From Gammaproteobacteria bacterium RIFCSPHIGHO2_12_FULL_38_11 (lineage in GTDB: Bacteria; Pseudomonadota; Gammaproteobacteria; Coxiellales; Coxiellaceae), in NCBI GenBank assembly GCA_001801515.1, contig MGXX01000048.1, positions 1-22,206 on the forward strand: DNA of 22,206 nt. The letters run 5' to 3'. The notes below the pieces were generated by a model that saw only the letters and a list, made by a program, of their open reading frames with translations, had not been told where the DNA came from and ran no database searches. Every line of letters starts with the position of its first letter. The first letter of the stretch is position 1. Positions 7,701 through 15,042 of the stretch are shown here, piece by piece. Position numbers and translations under genes: made by a program.

Positions 7701-10372
7701 GGCGTGACATGCTTATGGGTAATGAGATTGTTTGTGCAGATAGACTTGGTTGGCAAGAAGGTCAATTGCTAGAAGCATTTAATGATCCAGAAATTAACAC
7801 TATTGAATTGCTTAATCCACCGGTGAATTGCCCTGAATTTGAAAATTTTGTTTCTGACTTACGTGTTGGTGAACCACTTTTTTCATTGGATCAAAAAATA
7901 AAAATAAAACAAGCCATTGATGTCAAAATTATTCACAACGTATTTAATATTAACAAGCAAGATTTAAAAATAGTTAAAATAAAAAATTTACCCGATAATA
8001 TGTTTATCATTAACGCATCGACATTTGAACAGTGTTTACATTCTAAAAAAATAGATGACAGCGGTTTGTTAACACCCGAAAAGGGTTTAATTGAATCATG
8101 CCATGTTGATTCACTTGCTTTGTGTGTTAGTAGTACCTTGAGCGAATCACAATGGTCCCTGTTAATCAGTTGTGCTGAAAAATTCAAAAAAAAACTTGTT
8201 ATTTATAGTTTGCCAGAAGTTGTCATGCCCCATTTCTTGCGACATATTATTTCTAATGGACCGCTTGTTTCGCCCAGCGTTATTAAAAATCGTTTTATCA
8301 TTTCAAGCAATTTGCGCGTCACGCTTTCTGTGTTGTCTGCTGAATTATCTAATCCGAAGATAATAGATATTTCTGAAGTTGATATTGATAATTTATTTTG
8401 TAAAATACTTTTTAAAAGATCAAAAGAAAGTTTTAATTTCTTAAAGCAATTCAGCAGCGTTTGGGTTGCTTTAATGAACGGCGAAACGGTCATTTTGAAA
8501 GGGCGTATTTCAAACGCTATGCTAAATTATCTGACAACCTTTTTTTCATCCAGGCCCTATTTTATGTTGGAGGGCGTTAAACATGAATTTCCGGGAAAAC
8601 TCATTGTTGTGTCCGATGATAGTTTTGCAGAGCCAAGTTGGTTGCATGCTGAAATAAAAAGTGAACCGCTGCTAGAAAAAAAAGTAATACCCCCTTTTAA
8701 ACCCAGTGTGATTGATCCCAATGATTTGTCAATTGAAGCTTGTGAAATATTTGAAAAAAATCGCCTGGATTCGGTTCTTCACTTGGCAACTTATTCCCCT
8801 TATGTGTTACTTGAAGGTGCTCCCGCTTCTGGAAAAACTTACTTTTTTTATACACTTGAAAAATTGGATAATATTAAAATTTACAATGAAATTAATATTA
8901 GAGAATTTTTGACGGATAATTTTGAAGGTGTAAAATTTTTATTGCGTGATGAAATTAATTTGCGTGATACAGACTGTAGCCAAGACAGTGATTTGCTAAA
9001 CAATACGCCTTCCATTTTTGTGGAGGGTGAATATATTGAGGCTGTTGGTAAATGCAGGATATTGTACACGCAAAATTCTCTTCAGTCAGGCGGTTCTAGA
9101 ACTGAGCAAAGACTTTTTAAAGAATGCCCGGAATCTAAAATAATGTTTGAAAAAATGCATCCTGCTTTCATTTTACACCGTATTTTAATGCCTATTTTTA
9201 AAACAACTTTTTCAGAAAGTGAATCTTTAGCGCTTGCAAAAGAAATTTTATATAACTCAGTGCGTACTCCTCGTGACCTACAAACTCAAGCACTTTTTAT
9301 CTGTGCGTTGAAAAAATTTCCTTTACCTGATAATCCACCTGCGGGAACTTTTGAAGTCTGTATGGGTTTAAATGGATTTACTTTAACAGCTTCTCGTTTT
9401 CCGCAATATAAACAACTTTTAACGTTATTGGCTGTCCGTCGGTTTAAGCGGGAATTACCCATTGATGCACCTGACGGTGCACGATTCGGCGGCGTTAATG
9501 GATCTGTTTTTATTGCTGCGCCAGGTCTTGGTAAAAGTGAATTTATTACTAAAACATTGGAAAGCGAAGCTTATATTGATGATTTGATTACACCCAATAC
9601 ACATGATGAAATTGAAGTGAAAAGGCAGGGTATGGTTTATCATCCTTTTCCGCCTGATGCGAATGAAGACCAGATGCTTTTTATTTTAGACAAAGCATTT
9701 CATGAAGGGCTGATTTTAATTGTAGATGAGATTGATAGTTGCCCGCTTGAAAAATATTTTAATGCTTGTTTAACGGGATTTGATCGTTTTGGTAATAAAG
9801 CAAAAAAAGCGGGTTTTACAATGTTATGCACTGCCAATGGGGCGCACAATAAGGGACGGGGATTATTGACAGAGCCATTTTTGTCTCGGTTTTTAGTGAT
9901 GGAATTTGAGGAATATTCGCGCGATGAGCTGATTCAAATTCTCCAAGCAAAATTTGTTAATCAAGGTTTTGGAATAAAGTATTTACAAGAAACTGGATTA
10001 AAGAAAAAATTAATTGATTATATTGTTGATGATTTTTTAACGCAACAAAATAAACAAAAATTTGAAACACCGCCTACATTTAGGGAATTGGAAGCGTTTT
10101 GTAAAAAATATTTTGAAAATACATTTGTGAAATTCAATTTAAAATTATCATTTGAACAACACCAGGTTGTGATAGCCTATGGTGATCATCCTGCGATGCA
10201 GATATTGGTTAATCGTTTATTATCAGGTGAAATTAATCATGAAAAAGTCAGTGCTGCTGAATTAGTGGGGATACTTAAAAAAACAGTGATCGCTGGTTCA
10301 TTGTTTTTACCGCCCTTGGAAAAGGGCAGTGGCGAGCACCACGAGCCGGAGGGGTTTTCTTACTCCGCTTGA
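4772..10372 (+). CDS. Giant multidomain protein: leucine-rich repeats, transglutaminase-like domain and tandem AAA+ ATPase modules
   Basis: The 1866-aa product starts at a GTG with a weak GGGG ribosome binding site. Residues about 157-444 form irregular leucine-rich repeats (LKSLEIE, LYELSIA, LRELSV, LTRLEIEY, LRRLELDD). A polar linker (445-520) and a beta-rich segment lead to a transglutaminase/cysteine-protease-like domain (about 650-775) with an apparently complete triad: C706 in KAACRHRA, H742 in GGIHINVE and D759 in EEDLGG. Residues about 877-938 look like a degenerate AAA module. The first recognisable AAA+ module has Walker A GAPASGKT (1349-1356), Walker B-like FLLRDEINL (D1393, E1394) and sensor ILYTQN (1430-1435). 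The second has APGLGKS (1583-1589), Walker B LILIVDEIDS (D1652, E1653), sensor TANG (1687-1690) and an arginine-finger candidate R1706. The tandem midasin/McrB-like arrangement suggests an ATP-driven machine. No signal peptide or membrane segment is seen. Function is unknown; a translocated effector or an intracellular conflict protein are both possible. Confidence 0.8.
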   Translation: MRITQYIYKRLQEEYPELFISSEKSEKASALFASFLPAAALGDASQNPWCEFGRRDIPAKRKTILFSFKGLENLSFSELNKIDRLACFLKRAGFKILLSVDDKLEGYNLQLFDRETIKRVQYKSRHELCIMAMNQERLIANDIFFIDETKNESDNEYLTLFNLKSLEIEEERSYTYLQVKNHFSSDIRTNNSDLYILTLMEKYKGECKYDVALADSEGEDEKENTPITLHDYITVHKNIGILRIKCDAKAISDQAVFPVFENLYELSIASAFRFNKTHLFQNSLKYLEKLDSGNYRTVRLLQELDASDCFFELRELSVKKECLAPMEVPFTINAPKLSFLHLGIKGLGETIDLRHLPFLTRLEIEYHAISQNELETHITFLTGVNINLLELSVSRKITTLEKLMPIIENSPNLRRLELDDIFIAENEIQALLEKFPNLLMTINWSRNFKRSKKQIEIEQARSIDREYNSQQNNTVQAPQSVVFEKSALPKSKEIPGAGQDDNFVYQAQSTLQLDFDTQHNPDITHIMRPACKHITQNFPTHFHYTRDFVFRLTEDLEIEEIKSNIEIMYELPSNVIKTKLDLYEFNDSINIKANEKIKLKSLSAHDNLIELSINGKLLKTNEIKITRDNLGFYEVTFLTDVKGQLAYQHDVSQASLNKLEKLPERLQAYIDNIKCFHSSGVESLSGVLITRKRKLMAMYHQRKAACRHRAPVLLNLFSELKKDFPEEYKNIQIRGAQRGGIHINVEISTDAGITWHEEDLGGFKSKTEYTSTILPPIPFSAKTALPHYSFSEMLNRINNELGKNTFLCLKESADRHRCLLQIKKACPHRPVFYVDSPRDLKTLEAGLRLNEERTACRITLAGNLMDFLIEHKAENPLIVINWENFTSLEILKVNSIITGEKRRIGILDIPFNVSIIGLHSKNEKLVDLLCDTSFLSRHISGGVHDFTDITIPVIPAIEAARASKKVLQINLHFSPRWRDMLMGNEIVCADRLGWQEGQLLEAFNDPEINTIELLNPPVNCPEFENFVSDLRVGEPLFSLDQKIKIKQAIDVKIIHNVFNINKQDLKIVKIKNLPDNMFIINASTFEQCLHSKKIDDSGLLTPEKGLIESCHVDSLALCVSSTLSESQWSLLISCAEKFKKKLVIYSLPEVVMPHFLRHIISNGPLVSPSVIKNRFIISSNLRVTLSVLSAELSNPKIIDISEVDIDNLFCKILFKRSKESFNFLKQFSSVWVALMNGETVILKGRISNAMLNYLTTFFSSRPYFMLEGVKHEFPGKLIVVSDDSFAEPSWLHAEIKSEPLLEKKVIPPFKPSVIDPNDLSIEACEIFEKNRLDSVLHLATYSPYVLLEGAPASGKTYFFYTLEKLDNIKIYNEINIREFLTDNFEGVKFLLRDEINLRDTDCSQDSDLLNNTPSIFVEGEYIEAVGKCRILYTQNSLQSGGSRTEQRLFKECPESKIMFEKMHPAFILHRILMPIFKTTFSESESLALAKEILYNSVRTPRDLQTQALFICALKKFPLPDNPPAGTFEVCMGLNGFTLTASRFPQYKQLLTLLAVRRFKRELPIDAPDGARFGGVNGSVFIAAPGLGKSEFITKTLESEAYIDDLITPNTHDEIEVKRQGMVYHPFPPDANEDQMLFILDKAFHEGLILIVDEIDSCPLEKYFNACLTGFDRFGNKAKKAGFTMLCTANGAHNKGRGLLTEPFLSRFLVMEFEEYSRDELIQILQAKFVNQGFGIKYLQETGLKKKLIDYIVDDFLTQQNKQKFETPPTFRELEAFCKKYFENTFVKFNLKLSFEQHQVVIAYGDHPAMQILVNRLLSGEINHEKVSAAELVGILKKTVIAGSLFLPPLEKGSGEHHEPEGFSYSA
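10312..10327 (+). terminator. Hairpin inside the 3' end of the giant gene
   Basis: GCCCTT-GGAA-AAGGGC gives a 6-bp perfect stem with a GGAA tetraloop, followed by GC-rich sequence and GGGGTTTTC (10350-10358). It lies within the last 20 codons, about 30 nt before the convergent udk stop, where a bidirectional 3' end would be expected. Confidence 0.3.
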
Positions 10373-10989
10373 TCTAATAATTCTCGCATCTTTGCTTTGA
10401 TCATGTCGATGGCGATGCGATTTTCACCGCCACGGGGCACAATTAAATCGGCATAGCGTTTGCTGGGCTCAATAAACTGCAAATACATGGGACGCACAGT
10501 GTTTTGATATTGTTCTAAAACTGATTCAAGTGTGCGGCTTCGTTCAAATAAATCACGTTTCAGTCGTCGAATTAGGCAGGTATCAAGTGGTGTGTCCATG
10601 AAAATACGAATATCCATTGCATCTCGTAAGGCTTGATCAACAAACAATAAAATTCCTTCTAGAACAATAATGCGGTGTTTTCCAATGTAGCGTGTTTCAG
10701 TTTTACGTTGATGTAAATTAAAATCATAGCAGGGAATTTCGATGCTTTTCCCCAGGCGCAATTCTTTTAAGTGACGCAATAATAACTCATGATCAAAGGC
10801 ATCGGGATGATCGAAATTCATTTTTGCACGCTCTTCAAAGGGGATGTGGGGCAAATGTTTGTAATAGGCATCTTCAGATATTACTACGACCCGTTCAGAC
10901 CCGATTTCATTCACAATTGTGTTGGCTAATAAACTTTTTCCGGATGCTGAGGCGCCTGAGATGCCAATAATGATAGTGTTGTCGGTCAT
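10360..10989 (-). CDS. udk: Uridine kinase
   Basis: This 209-aa P-loop kinase phosphorylates uridine and cytidine to UMP and CMP in pyrimidine salvage. The Walker A motif GASASGKS (12-19), the EDAYYK segment (39-44), the MNFDHPDAFDHELL nucleoside-binding motif (57-70) and the IIVLEGIL Walker B strand (107-114) are all present, as is the RLKRDLFERSRT lid (143-153). Length and ends are normal. Its stop lies within the 3' end of the giant gene, so the two genes overlap tail-to-tail by 13 bp. The leader before the ATG has no strong Shine-Dalgarno. Confidence 0.95.
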   Translation of the reverse strand: MTDNTIIIGISGASASGKSLLANTIVNEIGSERVVVISEDAYYKHLPHIPFEERAKMNFDHPDAFDHELLLRHLKELRLGKSIEIPCYDFNLHQRKTETRYIGKHRIIVLEGILLFVDQALRDAMDIRIFMDTPLDTCLIRRLKRDLFERSRTLESVLEQYQNTVRPMYLQFIEPSKRYADLIVPRGGENRIAIDMIKAKMRELLDQAE

Positions 10990-11063
10990 GATGATTGTCT
11001 TTAGGTAGTTAAATAGGTAATTATAACGGGATATGAACTACGTGCAAGCGCTGCTGTTGCCAG

Positions 11064-11108
11064 TGACACTGTGAGTGTCAGTATGCGCTACTGACACTGA
11101 CACTGACA
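11064..11108. repeat. CTGACA tandem repeats and nested hairpins between udk and asd
   Basis: TGACACT-GTG-AGTGTCA (11064-11080) is a perfect 7-bp hairpin. Overlapping it, AGTGTCAGT (11074-11082) pairs perfectly with ACTGACACT (11090-11098) across a 7-nt loop. Three head-to-tail CTGACA units (11091-11108) follow, ending in TTTT. The two hairpins are mutually exclusive because they share the AGTGTCA arm. The position upstream of both divergent genes suggests an operator cluster or a small structured element. No gene lies here. Confidence 0.6.
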
Positions 11109-11183
11109 CTTTTCTATTGGTGCAATAACACGAATCATTCCCCTGAAATTTGGAGCGGATACGATAATAAGGATCGAAAAATT

Positions 11184-12194
11184 ATGTCAAAAAAAATTAA
11201 CATCGCCATCGTAGGTGCAACTGGGTTGGTTGGTGAAACATTATTGGTTTTATTGGAAGAACGCGATTTCCCTGTTGAAAAGCTATTTGCTTTAGCAAGC
11301 GAAAAGTCCGTCGGACAATCGCTTGTATTTCGCAATGAAGCAATTATCGTTGAAGCACTCTCTCGTTTTGATTTCGCAAAAGTCGATATTGCTTTTTTTG
11401 CGGCAGGTGCCGATACTTCATTAAAATATGCACCTATTGCGGCAAAAGCGGGGTGTAGGGTAATTGATAAATCAACTGCATTTCGAAATGATAATGCTAT
11501 TCCATTGGTCGTGCCTGAAGTTAATCCAGAGGCATTAAAAAACTATCTCGATAATAATATTATTGCCAATCCCAATTGCTCAACAATTCCATTAGTAGTT
11601 GTGCTCAAGCCGATTTACGATGCATTTGGTATTAAGCGTATTAATATTGCCACCTATCAATCCGTTTCTGGTGCTGGAAAACAAGGTATAGAAGCGCTTG
11701 CCACTGAAACAGCCAATTTATTAAATGCTCAGGAAATTAAAAACACCGCATTAGAAAAACAAATTGCTTTTAATGTGATTCCGAAAATAGATTCTTTTTC
11801 CGATAATGGTTACACGTTAGAAGAAATGAAATTGGTCTGGGAAACACAAAAAATAATGAATGATAAAAATATATTGGTGAATGCAACAGCTGTCAGGGTC
11901 CCTGTTTTTTTTGGACATAGCGCAGCCGTTCATATTGAAACAGAAAAATTTGCTGATGCGAAAATAGTAAAAAAAATATTAGAAAAAACCCTGGGGGTTA
12001 TTGTCGTTGATGGCGATGATTATCCAACACCTGTGACGCATGCTGCAAATCAGGATGCAGTTTTTGTTGGCCGAATTCGCAATGATATTTCATTTAAAAA
12101 TGGCCTTAATTTATGGATTGTATGTGATAATGTGCGAAAGGGTGCAGCGTTAAATGCTGTTCAAATCGCAGAATTATTAATTCAAAATTCATAA
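11184..12194 (+). CDS. asd: Aspartate-semialdehyde dehydrogenase
   Basis: The 336-aa enzyme reduces aspartyl phosphate to aspartate semialdehyde with NADPH, the branch point to diaminopimelate/lysine, threonine and methionine. The N-terminal dinucleotide fold begins INIAIVGATGLVGETLL. The catalytic cysteine is C132 in ANPNCSTIPL, the substrate-binding arginine is R238 in AVRVPVFFGHS, and the catalytic histidine is H245. The full family length is present, ending in a C-terminal dimerisation helix. AAGGA lies about 10 nt before the ATG. It stands alone between divergent udk and convergent nadE, as biosynthetic genes needed for peptidoglycan often do in reduced genomes. Confidence 0.96.
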   Translation: MSKKINIAIVGATGLVGETLLVLLEERDFPVEKLFALASEKSVGQSLVFRNEAIIVEALSRFDFAKVDIAFFAAGADTSLKYAPIAAKAGCRVIDKSTAFRNDNAIPLVVPEVNPEALKNYLDNNIIANPNCSTIPLVVVLKPIYDAFGIKRINIATYQSVSGAGKQGIEALATETANLLNAQEIKNTALEKQIAFNVIPKIDSFSDNGYTLEEMKLVWETQKIMNDKNILVNATAVRVPVFFGHSAAVHIETEKFADAKIVKKILEKTLGVIVVDGDDYPTPVTHAANQDAVFVGRIRNDISFKNGLNLWIVCDNVRKGAALNAVQIAELLIQNS

Positions 12195-12226
12195 GGAGCA
12201 TGTACGAAATAACTTGGACATGTTCC
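12195..12226. terminator. Shared hairpin between convergent asd and nadE
   Basis: GGAGCATGT (12195-12203) pairs with ACATGTTCC (12218-12226) in a 9-bp stem with one G-U pair and a 14-nt loop. It begins directly after the asd stop and ends at the first base of the nadE stop. It fills the 31-bp gap between the two convergent genes, so it probably serves as a bidirectional terminator, although the T-tracts are short. Confidence 0.55.
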
Positions 12227-13854
12227 TAAAAATATTTATTCGTCCGTGTATACCCTGACGTGATGGGGTATCGTCGATCTTTTCCAAAGGCGCGTTGTGT
12301 AAGGCGAATGCCGATGGGTGCTTGCCTTCGTTTATATTCATTAAAATTAATCATTCTCACCACACTATCTACTGTTTCTTTATTAAAACCGGCTGCAATA
12401 ATTTGTGAGGGCTCTTGATCTTTTTCGATATATCTTTCTAGGATTTCATCGAGAATGTCGTAGGGTGGTAATTTATCCTGATCGGTTTGATCGTGTCTTA
12501 ATTCTGCTGTTGGCGCACGTGTAAAAACACGTTCAGGAATAACAGAATTTAAATGATTACGATAACGCGATAGAGTATAAACCAGTGTTTTAGGAACATC
12601 TTTTAAAACAGAAAACCCGCCAGCCATATCACCATAAAGTGTTGCATAACCGACTGACAATTCACTCTTGTTCCCTGTTGTTAAAACAATATTGCCAAAT
12701 TTATTAGAATAAGCCATTAACAACGTACCGCGAATGCGCGCTTGTATATTTTCTTCTGTCGTATCGGCTATTCTATTGTTAAAAATAGGAGTAAGTGTTT
12801 CTAAATAATTACTAAGTAAGGTGCTAATTGAAATAATATGATATTTTACACCTAGTGCGTTGGCTTCAGCTATCGCATCATCAATGCTCATTTGCGCGGT
12901 AAAGGGTGACGGCATAATTAAGGTAATGACATTGTTAGCACCGATGGCATCGGATGCAATGGCAAGTGTTAATGCAGAATCAATGCCACCTGACAAGCCA
13001 ATAATAGCGCCTGGAAAATTATTTTTAAAAATATAGTCACGAACACCCAGCTTTAGTGCTTCGTATATTTGTGTTTCTTGTGATACGCGTTCAGGTAATT
13101 TTTTGGGTTTTATTTGAATAAGATTATTATTTTTTTCTATTTCAACAATCATTATATCTTCAACAAAATAGCGTGCTTGTTGACAGCGATCGCCATTGGC
13201 ATCAATAACCATTGATCCGCCATCAAATACCAGTTCATCTTGTCCGCCAATGATATTTGCATAAATAATAGGAAGTTGTGTTTCAGTAGTCCGCTGTTTT
13301 AAAATAGTTTCACGTGCACGAATTTGATTTTTATCATATGGCGATGCATTTATCGTAATAATTAATTCTGCACCTGCATTTTTAGCTTGTTTTATGGGAT
13401 TGGTATGCCAAATATCTTCGCAAATTAACAGTCCAACTTTAATATTATTAATTTCGAATACACAGGGTTTAAGTCCTGGCGTAAAATAGCGTTTTTCATC
13501 AAAAACAGTAAAGTTAGGAAGTTCTTGCTTGGCATAATCAGCCATTATTTTTCCGCCCTGAATAAAAGCCGCTTTGTTGTAAAGTAAATTACCGTGACGT
13601 TCAGGATAGCCAATAATAATAGCTGTTTCCCCAATGTTTTTTTCAATATGTAGTAAGGCCTTTTGACAACGCTTTTCAAAACCAGGACGAAATAATAAAT
13701 CCTCAGGCGGATAGCCGGTTAACGCCAATTCTGGGAAAATAACACAATCGACAAGGTGTTGCTTGGTAATTTTATTTGTTTCTTCAATAATGCGTTCGGC
13801 ATTTCCATAAATATCACCGACGTGAAAGTTGAGTTGGGCTATGGCAAGTCTCAT
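12226..13854 (-). CDS. nadE: Glutamine-dependent NAD+ synthetase
   Basis: The 542-aa two-domain enzyme converts nicotinate adenine dinucleotide to NAD+ using ammonia from glutamine. Residues 1-250 are a nitrilase-type glutaminase with the Glu-Lys-Cys triad E42 (FPELALTGY), K109 (ADYAKQELPN) and C145 (LLICEDIWH). Residues 260-542 are the ATP-pyrophosphatase NAD synthase domain with the P-loop SGGIDS (288-293) and the TTGNKSELSVGY segment. Both halves are intact. AGGA sits 8 nt before the ATG. The start overlaps the stop of the upstream Mth938-like gene by 4 bp (ATGA), so the two are probably translationally coupled. Confidence 0.96.
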   Translation of the reverse strand: MRLAIAQLNFHVGDIYGNAERIIEETNKITKQHLVDCVIFPELALTGYPPEDLLFRPGFEKRCQKALLHIEKNIGETAIIIGYPERHGNLLYNKAAFIQGGKIMADYAKQELPNFTVFDEKRYFTPGLKPCVFEINNIKVGLLICEDIWHTNPIKQAKNAGAELIITINASPYDKNQIRARETILKQRTTETQLPIIYANIIGGQDELVFDGGSMVIDANGDRCQQARYFVEDIMIVEIEKNNNLIQIKPKKLPERVSQETQIYEALKLGVRDYIFKNNFPGAIIGLSGGIDSALTLAIASDAIGANNVITLIMPSPFTAQMSIDDAIAEANALGVKYHIISISTLLSNYLETLTPIFNNRIADTTEENIQARIRGTLLMAYSNKFGNIVLTTGNKSELSVGYATLYGDMAGGFSVLKDVPKTLVYTLSRYRNHLNSVIPERVFTRAPTAELRHDQTDQDKLPPYDILDEILERYIEKDQEPSQIIAAGFNKETVDSVVRMINFNEYKRRQAPIGIRLTQRAFGKDRRYPITSGYTRTNKYF

Positions 13855-14219
13855 ATTATTAATCCTGCTACTACTTTCCGGCCCTCAGAAATCAGTAGTG
13901 TGTAGGTGCGACAAGCAGCGGCTGTGTTCATGCACTCAATGTGAAATTGTTTTTCAAGCAAACAAGCTAATTTTTTTGTGGGGGGGATAATACTGCGTGC
14001 ACCTGTTCCCAGTAAAATAATGTCGGTATTAAACGCTAAGAATAATAATAGATCTTCATCAGTTAGTGTATCGAGTGAAGTAGGGTGCCAATCAGGAATT
14101 AATTTTTCAGGCGAAATAATTAAACTGTGCGAATAAGTTTTATTATTAATTTTAATTGCCTGTGCTGAAACGGATTGAATTTGATAGGTAGCGTCGCTGT
14201 GGTCTTCGGATAATATCAT
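13851..14219 (-). CDS. Mth938-like (DUF498/NDUFAF3 family) protein
   Basis: A small soluble domain of about 122 aa. The family signature is clear: YSHSLIISPEKLIPDW, then a DIILLGTGA strand-loop, IECMNTAAACRTYTLL and the SEGRKVVAGLII end. Homologues include archaeal Mth938 and the mitochondrial complex I assembly factor NDUFAF3; the bacterial role is not established. I chose the ATG at 14219 because AAAGG lies 7 nt before it and the protein then starts where family members do. A longer frame reaches an ATG at 14303 but without a good ribosome binding site. It overlaps nadE by 4 bp. Confidence 0.85.
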   Translation of the reverse strand: MILSEDHSDATYQIQSVSAQAIKINNKTYSHSLIISPEKLIPDWHPTSLDTLTDEDLLLFLAFNTDIILLGTGARSIIPPTKKLACLLEKQFHIECMNTAAACRTYTLLISEGRKVVAGLII

Positions 14220-14302
14220 TGAGAAACCTTTAGAGTGTATTTTGGTTTCCTTAATTCTACCCCTATTTTCTTTGTACTCACACTCCCCTTGACATATTTT
14301 CA

Positions 14303-14330
14303 TTGCACTTCATGTTTGTCGTGATAGAAT
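14303..14330 (+). promoter_or_regulatory. Predicted promoter of the rpsF operon
   Basis: TTGCAC (14303-14308) and TAGAAT (14325-14330) are separated by 16 nt, and TGA precedes the -10, giving an extended -10. The leader would be about 58 nt. Confidence 0.55.
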
Positions 14331-14394
14331 ACGCGCTGTTTCAACCTTGCTCCACTGTAATTATGCGGGGGGCTATAAACCAAAAGGGGATATC

Positions 14395-14766
14395 ATGAGA
14401 CATTACGAAATTGTCTTTTTAGTACATCCTGATCAAAGTGGTCAGGTACCTTCTATGATTCAACGTTATCAAGGCATAATCAAAAGTGGTGCTGGTAAAA
14501 TGCATCGTCTGGAAGATTGGGGTCGTCGTCCATTAGCTTATCCAATTAATAAAGTGCATAAAGCACATTACGTTTTGATGAATATCGAATGTTCTGAGGC
14601 TGTGCTTGCTGAAATTGAAACTGCTTTTCGTTTTAACGACATGGTCATTCGCAATTTAATTTTGCGTATGGATCATGCGGTTACGGGTCAGTCTCCAATG
14701 GTAAAAAAAGCAAATGAACAAAATAGTCGCCCACGACGCCATTCTGACGATCGGAATGAAGAATAA
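14395..14766 (+). CDS. rpsF: 30S ribosomal protein S6
   Basis: The 123-aa protein begins [18 protein letters not shown] and contains the conserved [14 protein letters not shown] and [10 protein letters not shown] segments and the late [13 protein letters not shown] strand. S6 binds the central domain of 16S rRNA as a heterodimer with S18. The start at 14395 is supported by AAGGGG 6-8 nt upstream; an in-frame ATG at 14347 would add 16 residues unlike any S6. It is the first gene of the rpsF-rpsR-DUF2232-rplI operon, 38 nt ahead of rpsR. The lysine- and arginine-rich tail (about 105-123) is typical. Confidence 0.97.
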   Translation: MRHYEIVFLVHPDQSGQVPSMIQRYQGIIKSGAGKMHRLEDWGRRPLAYPINKVHKAHYVLMNIECSEAVLAEIETAFRFNDMVIRNLILRMDHAVTGQSPMVKKANEQNSRPRRHSDDRNEE

Positions 14767-14804
14767 ATCACCTTGAAACAATAAAACGAATAGGAATCTT
14801 GATA

Positions 14805-15029
14805 ATGGCAATTTATTTTAAACGTACAAAATTCTGCGCATTCACAGCGCAAGAAATTACTGAAATTGATTACAAAGATGTTGAAATGCTAAAAGAATAT
14901 ATAATGGAATCAGGACGTATTGTGCCTAGCCGTATCACAGGTACAAAAGCACGCTATCAACGTCAATTGGCGCGTGCAATTAAACTGGCGCGTTATTTAG
15001 CGCTATTGCCTTATTCAGATACGCATTAA
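14805..15029 (+). CDS. rpsR: 30S ribosomal protein S18
   Basis: The 74-aa protein has the S18 signature: [10 protein letters not shown] at the N-terminus, [13 protein letters not shown], then [19 protein letters not shown] and the [12 protein letters not shown] end. S18 partners S6 on the platform of the small subunit. The ATG at 14805 is preferred over the in-frame TTG at 14799 because MAIYFKR is the family start and AGGA lies 9 nt upstream. The single N-terminal-type zinc ligand set seen in some S18 proteins is not present. Confidence 0.96.
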   Translation: MAIYFKRTKFCAFTAQEITEIDYKDVEMLKEYIMESGRIVPSRITGTKARYQRQLARAIKLARYLALLPYSDTH

Positions 15030-15042
15030 AACGAGTTGTTTT

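Noticed and set aside
14331..14394. S6:S18-binding leader motif upstream of rpsF
   Set aside because: Searched by eye for a hairpin presenting CCG; only a weak GCTCC/GGGGC pairing is present, so the motif is not supported.
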